Assembly (NCBI RefSeq): GCF_002105535.1
Contig: NZ_CP015848.1
Span: 434,001-498,000, forward strand
DNA: 64,000 nt
Origin: Magnetospirillum sp. ME-1
Lineage (GTDB): Bacteria > Pseudomonadota > Alphaproteobacteria > Rhodospirillales > Magnetospirillaceae
Direction: 5' to 3'
This document shows, in pieces, positions 14,889 to 22,979 of the stretch; within the stretch, counting starts at the first letter, position 1; each line of letters begins with the position of its first letter. Below the pieces are notes generated by a model. That model did not search any database. It worked only from the letters and a program-made list of their open reading frames with translations, and was not told the origin of the DNA. The translations under genes and the position numbers were made by a program.

Positions 14889-16802
14889 TCACACCGAGGT
14901 CAGCATCTTGAGAGCGATAGCGGCCATGGTCGCCGCATACACGCCCTTGAGCACCCGCACCGGCAAGACCCGCATCAGGCGCGCTCCGATGATGCCGCCC
15001 ACATAGGCGCCGGGAATCATCACCAGGGCCAGGGTCACCGGCGCTTCCCAATGAATCAGACCCGTGCTGGATCCGTGGAGGAAGGCCACCACCGAACCGG
15101 CCACCGAGGCCCAGAACACCAGGACCGAACTGTTGGCGATGGCGTTTTGCAGGCTGATGCGTCCCACATAGCGCTGCAGCGGAACCTCGATGACGCCGCC
15201 GCTGATGCCGAGAATACCGCTGAACAGACCCATGGGCAGCCCCAACACCGCCGAACGGGCATGGCCTTCCGGCAAGGCAAGGCCGCTGGCCTTGGGCCTG
15301 GAGGTGCCGTCTGCCAAAGCCATCAATTCGTCCATCTCGTCTTCAGCCTCTGCGGCGGAAATGGACTCGGCCGTTTCCTCGCCGGCATTGGGCTGAAGAA
15401 TTTCCATGACCGCCTTGCCCGCCATGATCAGAGCGAACAGGCCCAGTAGAATACCCACCACAGAATCGCCGATGGCGTTGCCGATGAAATAGCCCAGGAT
15501 CACGCCGGCGATGCCCCAGGGAATCAGCGGCTTGACCTTGTCCCACTGGACCAGTTGAGCCTTGTCGTTGCGCAATGAGGCAGCACCGTACACCACCACA
15601 TTGGTCAGAAAGACCACCGGGCGGATCAGATACATGCCATAGCCGAAGAAGACCATCATGCCGGCGACCTGGAGCACGCCGCCGCCCATGGTCATCATGC
15701 CGCCGGTGACACCCGCCGCCAAGGCGAGCATGACCAGGCCGACGATATCGGCGACGGAGTATCCGCCGATCTTTGCACCCCCGACATGGTCTGTGTCGAT
15801 GAAGGGCATGCCCGAGGGAATGGACGGCGCGACATTGCCCTTGACCACATTGCCTTGCACGACGTTCATGCCCATCCCCGGAATGGCAGTCGGTCCCCCG
15901 ACCACCGCCCGGGCCTTGGACCACCAATTGGTGGAACCGGCAGCGACGGTCTGGGTCTGAGGTTGGCCGGGTGCCGTGGCGGAGCCCTTCTTGAAGCGAA
16001 CCACGTCCTGAAGATGGGACACGATCACCTGGGCCGGCACCGTGAAGCCTTCCACCTTGCCGGCGGGGCCGGTAGCGGCGATGTTGATGCCCACCAGATC
16101 ACCCTGGGCGTTGACCAGCGGGCCGCCGGTCTGTTCCCAGCTGTAGACCGCGTCCGAACGCAGCAGATGGGTGATCTGGGTCGCCCCCACCGCCAGCGGC
16201 GCATCCGCCGATTGCACCAGGCCCTGGCGCACCAGCGGCGCCCCCGCCATGTTGCGGCCGAAGGCGAAGACCTGCTGACCCGGCACCACCGTCTGGACGT
16301 CGGCCATGCGGAAATGCAGGAACTTCTCGGTGGTCTGCATCTTCAGCAGCGCCAGATCATGCCCCGGAATGGTCTTCACCACCTGGGCCGGAAAGCGCCG
16401 GATCCCACCCGTCGTCGCCACCTGGACCGAAATCTCCGGCAGATTGGACACCGAATGCAAGGTGGTGATCACATAGCCGTTGGCCCCCACGATGGCCCCC
16501 GAGGCCACCGGACCGGCATTGACCCCGCCGCCGCCGACCCCGACCACAGCAGGGGGAACCGTGTGATACAGCCGCTGCACATGCGGCATGGCGATGTTGC
16601 GCACCAGGAACTGACCCACCGACAGATCGTCGGCCCCATGGAAATTGTCGTCCTCGTCGTAATGGTCCAGGAGATAGATCCCCCAAGCGAAGGTCACGAA
16701 GATCAAGAAGGCCAGGATCGAGACAGGCGTCTTCCATGACCGTTCGCAAAACACGATCTTGTTGGTGGGCAATTCGCCCATGGTCTCGCCGACTTCAATC
16801 AT
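14889..16802 (-). CDS. mamO: MamO, degenerate trypsin-like protein with TauE-like domain (copy A)
   Basis: The 637-aa protein has an N-terminal anchor (27-45). A trypsin-like domain follows with H116 (TTLHSV) and D149 (GHDLALL), but Thr225 (WEQTGGPL) replaces the catalytic serine. H148 and H263 are the residues reported to bind metal. A C-terminal eight-helix TauE/SafE-like domain (350-637) completes it. MamO promotes crystal nucleation and activates MamE. It differs from the other copy by A107 (T107 there) and N120 (K120 there). Its 5' portion holds all visible differences of the duplication. Confidence 0.95.
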   Translation of the reverse strand: MIEVGETMGELPTNKIVFCERSWKTPVSILAFLIFVTFAWGIYLLDHYDEDDNFHGADDLSVGQFLVRNIAMPHVQRLYHTVPPAVVGVGGGGVNAGPVASGAIVGANGYVITTLHSVSNLPEISVQVATTGGIRRFPAQVVKTIPGHDLALLKMQTTEKFLHFRMADVQTVVPGQQVFAFGRNMAGAPLVRQGLVQSADAPLAVGATQITHLLRSDAVYSWEQTGGPLVNAQGDLVGINIAATGPAGKVEGFTVPAQVIVSHLQDVVRFKKGSATAPGQPQTQTVAAGSTNWWSKARAVVGGPTAIPGMGMNVVQGNVVKGNVAPSIPSGMPFIDTDHVGGAKIGGYSVADIVGLVMLALAAGVTGGMMTMGGGVLQVAGMMVFFGYGMYLIRPVVFLTNVVVYGAASLRNDKAQLVQWDKVKPLIPWGIAGVILGYFIGNAIGDSVVGILLGLFALIMAGKAVMEILQPNAGEETAESISAAEAEDEMDELMALADGTSRPKASGLALPEGHARSAVLGLPMGLFSGILGISGGVIEVPLQRYVGRISLQNAIANSSVLVFWASVAGSVVAFLHGSSTGLIHWEAPVTLALVMIPGAYVGGIIGARLMRVLPVRVLKGVYAATMAAIALKMLTSV

Positions 16803-16834
16803 GGCTGAGTTCCAAGCTCATTCGGATTCCTGTC

Positions 16835-16860
16835 CTCTATCGCCCATCCCGCGAGAACCA
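16835..16860 (-). other. Deletion scar: residual mamN 3' end fused to limJ 3' end
   Basis: Reading the minus strand, GGTTCTCGCGGGATGGGCGA immediately after the limJ stop corresponds to the last codons and stop of mamN before the other mamO (GGTTCTCGTGGGATGAGAGA). The match is divergent but clear. The limJ stop therefore abuts what was the end of mamN: mamK, mamL, mamM and nearly all of mamN are missing from this second magnetosome block. Confidence 0.75.
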
Positions 16861-17802
16861 CTAGAATTCATCACCGTTGCTTTTGGCGCCGTGGCGCGGA
16901 GCCAGCAAAGCATTGAAGCGTCCCTTGATGGAATGGACCAGACTCTGCCCCGCGACGGAAAGCTTACCGCCCAGGGACTTGGGATCCCTCAGCAGATCGG
17001 TGGAGGCGCCGATGGCGCCGCGCACGGCCGAATCCGCCACATTGAAGATCCCGGTGAACAGGTCCTCCACGGGAACCTCCTTGACCGGATTTCCGGCAGG
17101 GCCGGCAGGGGCGGCCTCTGCCGCCGTCTCCACCGCCGGGGCCGGTTCCGCCGGATAGGCATAGGCCGTCGAGTGGGAAAATGCCTGCGGCCGGGGAGAC
17201 GGCTCGATCACGGCGGGGGCCTCGACGACCTCCACATCCGAAGCAATCTCAATCTCAAGCTCAACATCACTCGTCATCATTTCGGTAACTCCCTCGGTCT
17301 CGGTCGCGGCATGATCGTGAGCCGCTTCCGGCTCGGGTTCAGGTTCGGGTTCGGGGACCGGCTCGGGCTCGGGCTCGGGCGCCGCGGCCGTCACCGGGAT
17401 TGCCGCCTCGGCGGGATTGATCTCTTCATACTCCCGATCCGGCTGCCGCCGGAAAGGAGGCGACCAGTGGGAGACAAGCTCGGTGAACGGGGCGGCTTCA
17501 GGCGGCGCATTGGCAACCGCCTCCGCCAATGCGCTCGGCATGACCGGCTTGAGCGCCGCCTCCGTCGGGCTTGCCGCTCCGGGGGAAGACCAGGGCGAAC
17601 CGCTCAGCAGCGACGCCCAGGCATCCCCTCCCACCGGCTTGATCACCGGAGCCGGAGGCGCAGATATGGGGGCGGCGGGCTCCGGCGCGGAAGATGCCGG
17701 AATCTCGGCGTCGGCAGCCGGGGCGAGCGCGGCATCGCCGCCTCCCTTCCCGAGCTTGTCGCCGGGGGTCCTCTTGGCGCGGGGCCGTCGGTTCGTCGCC
17801 AT
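16861..17802 (-). CDS. limJ: LimJ, MamJ-like acidic protein
   Basis: The 313-aa acidic protein is a diverged paralogue of MamJ. It shares the N-terminus (MATNRRPRAK against MANNRRDRDK), the WASLLSGSPWS box (WASLLESSPWS in MamJ), the LVSHWSPPFRR box (LVSRWSQPIWR), a Glu-Pro-rich centre (PEPEPEPVPEPEPEPEPE) and PVEDLFTGIFNVADSAVRG (PVEDLLGGIFGIAGSAVRS). In AMB-1 LimJ and MamJ act redundantly on MamK filament dynamics and chain organisation. Start 17802 follows GGAG at 6 bp and matches the MamJ start; the frame extends to 17820. It lies 43 bp after limE. Confidence 0.92.
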   Translation of the reverse strand: MATNRRPRAKRTPGDKLGKGGGDAALAPAADAEIPASSAPEPAAPISAPPAPVIKPVGGDAWASLLSGSPWSSPGAASPTEAALKPVMPSALAEAVANAPPEAAPFTELVSHWSPPFRRQPDREYEEINPAEAAIPVTAAAPEPEPEPVPEPEPEPEPEAAHDHAATETEGVTEMMTSDVELEIEIASDVEVVEAPAVIEPSPRPQAFSHSTAYAYPAEPAPAVETAAEAAPAGPAGNPVKEVPVEDLFTGIFNVADSAVRGAIGASTDLLRDPKSLGGKLSVAGQSLVHSIKGRFNALLAPRHGAKSNGDEF

Positions 17803-17845
17803 CTCGTGCTCCATCATCACAGAACAACCCGGAATTCTTTACCTT

Positions 17846-19597
17846 TCACCACGGCCCGTTGCCGGGCGGCGGCGTTCCCGCGGCGGCCCCGGCAATCAAA
17901 GTCATGTTGCGGACGCCTCCATCGCGCAAGACTCCCAGACGGACGGACCCGCCGACCGACATTTCCCCCATGATGGCGACCGCCTCATGGGGGAGGGCGA
18001 CGGGGCGGCCGTCGATCTTGAGCAGAACATCGCCCGGCCGCAATCCGGCGTTTGCCGCCGCCGTGTTGGGGGAAACGCCGGTGATCAGCACGCCGCGCCC
18101 GACCGGCAGACCGGTCTGCAGGCTCATCTGCGGAGACAGGGGCGCCAAGGCGGCGCCGTGCAGGCTGTGACCGGCCATTCTGGACCCGATTCCGCCGCGC
18201 GCGCCTTGGACATTGACCGCCAGACCGCCGGGCGGCTGGGCGAACTGATATCCGCCCGCCCCCGGCTGAGCGAAGGCGACCGGCCCGGCACCGGCACCGA
18301 TGATCTGATGGCAACCGGCGCAATTCATGTTCCGGCGGTTGTCGGCATGGGGATTGGCGGCATTGGCCTGGATGGGCGGCGCGGCGGGCGGCGGCGCGGC
18401 GACGGGCATCATGGGCTGAGCGAAGGCGATGGGCCCCGCCGCGGCACCGATGATCTGATGGCAGTTGTCGCAAGCCATGGCCTGTCGACCATCGGTATGG
18501 GGCGAAGGCACCCCCGCCGCGATGGCCGGACCGGCCGCCCCCACGCCGCCCGACCCCGGAGCCCGAAACGCGACGGCTCCCATGGCGGGGCCCGCGGCGG
18601 CGGCGGCGGGCAGGCCGTTCACTTCATCTTCCACGAACCGGCGGACCTGATTGCTGGGCACGGCGAAACCGATTCCGGCGAAAGCACCGCTGGGGGTGTA
18701 GATGGCGGTATTGATGCCGATCACCGTGCCGTCGGCAATCACCAGCGGCCCGCCGGAATTGCCCTGATTGATGGCGGCATCGGTCTGCAGCAGCTTGGAA
18801 TGGGTGACGCCCTCGATCACCATGGACTTGCCCTTGGCGGAAATGATGCCGCGGCTGACGGACATGTCCAGACCGAAGGGAGTCCCGATGGCGATCACTT
18901 CGTCGGCGACCAGCACCGCGCTGCTGTCGCCCAGGACCGCCGAGGTCAGCGGCGCCCTGGGAGCAATCTTCAGCAAGGCGAGGTCGAGCGCCTCGTCCAT
19001 CTTGACGATCTCAGCCGAATAGCGGGTCGCCCCCCCGTTGTCTGACACCGAGACGAGAACCGAATTGGCGCCGCGCACCACATGAAAATTGGTGACGATC
19101 AAACCGTCGTCGCGAACGATCACCCCGGTGCCGATATTTTCCACCGTGGTGGTGGTCGGATTGGCGAAACGCGGCAAGACGTAGGGACCGGGCGGCATCA
19201 GGGTCTTGGGTGCGGCGGCGCGGCCCGACGACGATGCGGTCACGCTCACGACGCTATGACGCAAAAGGGAGACGACGCGGGAAAATCCCCCGCCGCCGCC
19301 CACCTGGGCAGCCCCGGCCTCCATGACCGGCGGCAGGGCCGAAACTCCCGTCGCCGCCGGAGCCCCCGCAAGTGCGTTCGCAGGAAGGGGAAGCACCGGA
19401 GCGGTGACGGCGCCGTGACCCAATTGCCGGATCAGGGTTCCAAGGCGGTTGCCGCCCGCCTGCTGGCGAAAAATGAAGGCGCCGAACAGCACGATCAAGG
19501 CCACCACGCCCATCAGCATGAGGTAGCGCTTCAAATCCTTGCTGCGAGGGACTTTGGGGCGCCCCCCGGTGTTCGCGTCGCCATCAAGCATCGTCAT
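17846..19597 (-). CDS. limE: LimE, MamE-like HtrA/DegP protease
   Basis: The 583-aa paralogue of MamE has a membrane anchor at residues 25-45 (RYLMLMGVVALIVLFGAFIF). The trypsin-like domain has an apparently intact triad H172 (TNFHVV), D205 (ALDLALLK) and S281 (GNSGGPLV). Two magnetochrome sites follow (CDNCH 376-380, CAGCH 426-430), and a single C-terminal PDZ domain (about 490-575, NAGLRPGDVLLKIDG). The second PDZ domain present in MamE is missing, which explains the shorter length. It is the first gene of the paralogous block and may share substrates with MamE. Confidence 0.93.
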   Translation of the reverse strand: MTMLDGDANTGGRPKVPRSKDLKRYLMLMGVVALIVLFGAFIFRQQAGGNRLGTLIRQLGHGAVTAPVLPLPANALAGAPAATGVSALPPVMEAGAAQVGGGGGFSRVVSLLRHSVVSVTASSSGRAAAPKTLMPPGPYVLPRFANPTTTTVENIGTGVIVRDDGLIVTNFHVVRGANSVLVSVSDNGGATRYSAEIVKMDEALDLALLKIAPRAPLTSAVLGDSSAVLVADEVIAIGTPFGLDMSVSRGIISAKGKSMVIEGVTHSKLLQTDAAINQGNSGGPLVIADGTVIGINTAIYTPSGAFAGIGFAVPSNQVRRFVEDEVNGLPAAAAAGPAMGAVAFRAPGSGGVGAAGPAIAAGVPSPHTDGRQAMACDNCHQIIGAAAGPIAFAQPMMPVAAPPPAAPPIQANAANPHADNRRNMNCAGCHQIIGAGAGPVAFAQPGAGGYQFAQPPGGLAVNVQGARGGIGSRMAGHSLHGAALAPLSPQMSLQTGLPVGRGVLITGVSPNTAAANAGLRPGDVLLKIDGRPVALPHEAVAIMGEMSVGGSVRLGVLRDGGVRNMTLIAGAAAGTPPPGNGPW

Positions 19598-19940
19598 CCA
19601 GCACCACTCAACAAAATCACGCGGCCGACGCGACCAAGGTCCACGGCATTCGTCGCCGCTGTCGGCCCGCGCTTTTTAGCACAATTACTCCAGCCAGATA
19701 TAGGCGAGAGCACGCCACGCAGACGATAAAGCAGAATAAATCGCCTCGCCTGGCCGCCAATACAAGCGGTTGAGACGCAACCGCATAAAAAGCCCCCCGC
19801 CCTCCCCGCAGGCGGATCACGCGAAAAATCGGAGAGCCCCATGGGACGAGGGATGGCCTTTCCCCCCAAAATCTTGATGCTTTAGGCTGCACCTATGCTA
19901 ATCTGGAGGGACTCAGATCCGTCGATCCACACAGCCCTGC
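19598..19940. other. Intergenic region upstream of limE
   Basis: This 343-bp stretch lies between divergent limE and the small membrane gene at 19941. It probably contains promoters for both. I see no strong hexamer pair or repeat. It is less GC-rich than the flanking genes around 19725-19760 (AGCAGAATAAATCGCC). Confidence 0.3.
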
Positions 19941-20168
19941 ATGGAAGATTTTATGTTTGACACCCCCCTGGCCGGACTGAAATTAGCGGCACCGAAACTG
20001 CTCTCCGGAGCACTCCTGGGACTGCCGATCACATTAACGATCGCGCCGGGCCTGGGATTGGTCGTGGTCGGCGTGCTCGGCGCCGCCTGCGTCGGAGGAT
20101 ACATATCCGCCGTAAACTCGCTGACCCATTCCAAACCCGCCTTTTCCGTTGCCACTCCACCGATCTGA
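19941..20168 (+). CDS. Small hydrophobic protein, unknown
   Basis: The protein is 75 aa from ATG 19941, or 71 aa from ATG 19953, which follows GGAAGA. It has one or two hydrophobic segments (LLSGALLGLPITLTIAPGLG and VVVGVLGAACVGGYISAV), the second Gly-rich, so it is probably an inner- or magnetosome-membrane protein. It is divergent from limE and followed after 86 bp by another small gene. I do not recognise the family. The position beside limE suggests, but does not show, a magnetosome role. Confidence 0.5.
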   Translation: MEDFMFDTPLAGLKLAAPKLLSGALLGLPITLTIAPGLGLVVVGVLGAACVGGYISAVNSLTHSKPAFSVATPPI

Positions 20169-20254
20169 AGCGTGGGACTTCCGCCCCGGACGGACCTAGG
20201 AAAGATTAGCCAACCGCCGCAACCGGACGGCCGTTTTTGTCGGAGCTGGGGAAA

Positions 20255-20560
20255 ATGAGCGACAGCGTCAATAAGGAAGAAGCCCTGGCGATCATCAGGG
20301 GCATCGTCGGCGCCGCAACCGATATCGCCAAGATGGCGAGCGAGATGGGGCAAGAAGACGACGAGATCACCGCCCCCCCACCGCCCGTCGCATCTCCCCC
20401 TTCCCCTCCCGCATCCGCCCATTCTCCCGCCCCTGCCGAGAATGCCGCGGCGACCGAACCCGCCGAAAAAGCCGCCATCGCCCCCAAGGCTGAGGTTCGG
20501 GCAAGCTCTCAGGCCGACGTCTTGAACCAACTGCTCAATCGTAAATCAGGTAAGGCATAG
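20255..20560 (+). CDS. Small Pro/Ala-rich protein, unknown
   Basis: The 101-aa protein has a helical N-terminus (NKEEALAIIRGIVGAATDIA, then KMASEMGQEDDEI). A disordered Pro/Ala linker follows (residues 42-80), then a short C-terminal helix (QADVLNQLLNRKSGKA). No membrane segment. ATG 20255 follows a GGGGA ribosome-binding site. The helix-linker-helix layout suggests an adaptor-type protein; function unknown. A palindromic repeat lies about 40 bp after its stop. Confidence 0.55.
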   Translation: MSDSVNKEEALAIIRGIVGAATDIAKMASEMGQEDDEITAPPPPVASPPSPPASAHSPAPAENAAATEPAEKAAIAPKAEVRASSQADVLNQLLNRKSGKA

Positions 20561-20602
20561 GCGCAAATCAGGCAAGGCATCGGTCGGGCCGCATGGGAGC
20601 CG

Positions 20603-20692
20603 ATGCTTTAGAGCGCCGCGCCTCAAATGTGAGGCGCGACGCTCGGGTGAGCATTGAGTGAGCGGCCAAGCGGCCGGAGGGCCGCGCCCGAC
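20603..20692. repeat. Dispersed palindromic repeat, copy 2
   Basis: A hairpin GCGCCGCGCCTCA-AAT-G-TGAGGCGCGACGC is followed by the conserved core GAGCATTGAGTGAGCGGCCA and AGCGGCCGGAGGGCCGCGC. The same arrangement recurs at 42163 (same orientation) and 32275 (inverted). It sits just downstream of the gene ending at 20560. Confidence 0.8.
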
Positions 20693-20723
20693 GCCGAGCC
20701 CGCCCCACGTCATCGGAGACGAC

Positions 20724-20951
20724 ATGGCCCTGACACCGGCGGAAAAGCAAAGACGCTATCGGCAGCGGCATAAAGACCGCCCGACCCAGGCCCAGAAGAT
20801 CGCCATGCTGGAAGCGCGCATCGCCGAGTTGGAAGCGCAATTGAGAACGGCCACCGGCGCGGATACGGGCCAGGAACACTCGCCCCAGACAATTGACGAA
20901 AGCGTGATCGCGGAATGGGAACGGGCAATGGGGAAAGGCCGCAGCCGGTAG
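20724..20951 (+). CDS. Small basic coiled-coil protein, unknown
   Basis: The 75-aa protein starts at an ATG preceded by GGAG at 7 bp. The N-terminus is strongly basic (LTPAEKQRRYRQRHKDRPTQ), followed by a heptad-like helix (KIAMLEARIAELEAQLRT) and an acidic C-terminal helix (DESVIAEWERAMGKG). Similar short basic-helix proteins are common in proteobacteria and may bind DNA, but no function is established. It follows directly after a palindromic repeat. Confidence 0.6.
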   Translation: MALTPAEKQRRYRQRHKDRPTQAQKIAMLEARIAELEAQLRTATGADTGQEHSPQTIDESVIAEWERAMGKGRSR

Positions 20952-21193
20952 CAACCGTACAGCTCCCTCACGGGCCACGCACCGGAATAGAGGCAATCCA
21001 CCACAACCTGGTTCCTCGTCAATGACCGGAAAAAGAAGACAAGAACTTGGCAATTATTAAAGCAAAGTTAACCGTTATTGCAGCAGACCCATCCCGCTCA
21101 CTTCATCACACCGCCTGACCGGAGATAAGTTTTGAAAAATCCATGGTCTGGTGTATGATTTGAGTGTTTGAAAAGACAGATCGATTGCTTGTG

Positions 21194-22810
21194 ATGGGAA
21201 ACGTACACCACCTACAACATCTCGGCCAGGGAGCCGGCGACTGGAACGCCTGGCGCCAGCAGGAGCCCGATGTACGACCGGACCTGACCAACGCCAATCT
21301 GCGTGGGGCCAATCTCGCCGGGATGGATTTGTCCGGATCGCTGTTGTCGCTGGCAAATCTGCGCAAGGCCGTTCTGTCCGGCGCGAATCTCCGTGATTGC
21401 AACCTCCCCCGGGCCTGCCTGGAAGACGCCGATCTGTCGGGCGCCAAGCTTCAGGGCGCCAATCTGGCCGGCGCGACCTTGCTGCGCGCCAACTTCTCCG
21501 GCGCCAATATGCGCATGGCCAATCTGGCTGGCGCCAATCTGGCTGGCAAGATGGATCTGTCCGGAGTCGATCTGACCGGCGCCAATCTGGCCGGCGCCAA
21601 GCTGATGGGGGCCAATTTCTCCGGCGCCACCTTGGCCGGCGCCAATCTGGCGGGCGCCGACGCCCGCAATGCCAATTTCACCGGCGCGGATCTGACCGAT
21701 GCCGTGACCGCCGGCGCCCTCCTCGACGGCGCCAACATGTCCGGCGCGGTCATTCGCCGGACCGCAGGCCGCCCCCAGACCATCGTCGCGGATCTGGAGC
21801 CCGAGCCCGAACAGCCTCTGCCCCGCACCGTTTCCGAACGCCCGCAGCCCGTTTCGGTCGAGACCTTCGAGGCCGAGGGATTCGAAGCCCCCCCCGTTTC
21901 GGTCGAGGCGCCTTCGAACGAGATCGAACCGGTCTTCGAGACCCAACCGGAATGGGACAATTCGGCCCAGCCGGAATTGGCCGAGCCGGAGCAAGAATCC
22001 GAGCCGGAACCCATCGACACGCTGGTGGATGTACCTGCGGATATTGAGCCCGAACCCGAGCCCGAGCCGGAACTGGCCGCCGTCGAGGAGATGGCGGAAG
22101 ACGACGATTCTGCCTTCGACGCGCCCCCCATGGCGACAGCCGCTCCGATCCCGCTTGCCGAATCGCAAATTTCAGATCTTTTGGCCGATTCCGTGCAGGA
22201 CGAGGCCCTCTCGCGTTTACCTGTTCCGGTCGATGACGCCGTTGACGAGGAACCGCAAGACAGCCCCTTCTATACCTACGAAACCAAGGAATTGGCCATT
22301 CTCGCCCTGTATCTCGATCAGGTGAGCCGGAAGACCAAGGCCGAGAAGGCCATGCTGCTGGATCTACTGGTCCAGTATAACCGCAATTTCCTCGGACAAG
22401 ATGTCAGCGTCCCCATGACCACCAGCGGCAACGCCATTCTGGTCGGTTTCGGCGACCCCACCAACGCCCTGCGCTGCGGCGGCCTGTACATCAGCATGCT
22501 GCGCGACATGCAGGTCGAGTCCTATGTGGCGATCAATTGGAGCATGGCAACCGTCCGGGTCGATTCCGAAGGAAGCGAGAGCGACGAGTTGATCGCCAAT
22601 TCCATTTCGCCGTCGGCTCGTCTGATGCCGGTGGGGGTCGTGGGCGAGGTTCTGGTCTTGGAAGAGCTGTATTCCAATCCCCTGACCCAGCGCGACCTCT
22701 TCACCTTCGAGCGTGTCGCCCGGAAATGGAAAGCCGCCAACGACACCCATGGCGAAGGCATCGACGTTATCTGCTACAGCGTTCGCAGCAAGCAGCCCCC
22801 GTATCCCTGA
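21194..22810 (+). CDS. Pentapeptide-repeat protein with acidic linker and degenerate cyclase-like domain
   Basis: The 538-aa protein has three parts. Residues 25-185 contain about 25 A(N/D)LxG pentapeptide repeats (GANLAGATLLRANFSGANM). Residues 195-345 form a disordered Glu/Pro-rich linker (EPEPEPEPELAAVEEMAEDD) similar in composition to MamJ. Residues 360-538 resemble class III adenylate/guanylate cyclases: NAILVGFGDPTNALRCGGLY aligns with the 'GDxxxAxF' strand and ISPSARLMPVGVVGEVLVLE with the 'NxAARL..GE.L' motif. The metal-binding aspartates are not evident, so it is probably a non-catalytic scaffold. ATG 21194 is chosen; a GTG at 21164 is also in frame. It lies near limE/limJ. Confidence 0.8.
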   Translation: MGNVHHLQHLGQGAGDWNAWRQQEPDVRPDLTNANLRGANLAGMDLSGSLLSLANLRKAVLSGANLRDCNLPRACLEDADLSGAKLQGANLAGATLLRANFSGANMRMANLAGANLAGKMDLSGVDLTGANLAGAKLMGANFSGATLAGANLAGADARNANFTGADLTDAVTAGALLDGANMSGAVIRRTAGRPQTIVADLEPEPEQPLPRTVSERPQPVSVETFEAEGFEAPPVSVEAPSNEIEPVFETQPEWDNSAQPELAEPEQESEPEPIDTLVDVPADIEPEPEPEPELAAVEEMAEDDDSAFDAPPMATAAPIPLAESQISDLLADSVQDEALSRLPVPVDDAVDEEPQDSPFYTYETKELAILALYLDQVSRKTKAEKAMLLDLLVQYNRNFLGQDVSVPMTTSGNAILVGFGDPTNALRCGGLYISMLRDMQVESYVAINWSMATVRVDSEGSESDELIANSISPSARLMPVGVVGEVLVLEELYSNPLTQRDLFTFERVARKWKAANDTHGEGIDVICYSVRSKQPPYP

Positions 22811-22979
22811 GTCCCCCCCCCCGGTCAAGCCACCTCCGTGCCCCTTGCCCGCACGGGTGGGGCATGTATCGTGGGGATTGAACGGAACCGCTATGGCGGT
22901 ATCGGTGTGTGATGTGACGTCGAAGGCTCCCATCTGACAGGGCTGGTTTCCCGACCACCCGACAGACAGGAGGCCCACG

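Larger units (their letters stand above)
11327..16834. repeat. 5,508-bp direct duplication, copy A (mamB-R-Q-A-P-O)
   Basis: This segment is co-linear and in the same orientation with 48822-54329 at a constant offset of 37,495 bp, without indels. Five substitutions are visible, all within 16443-16737 (5' part of mamO): 16443 A/C, 16484 C/T, 16638 A/G, 16686 A/G and 16737 T/C. The encoded MamB, MamR, MamQ, MamA and MamP are identical to the other copy. Identity begins at GCCCCTCTCTCGCTC and ends at ATTCGGATTCCTGTC. Confidence 0.96.
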
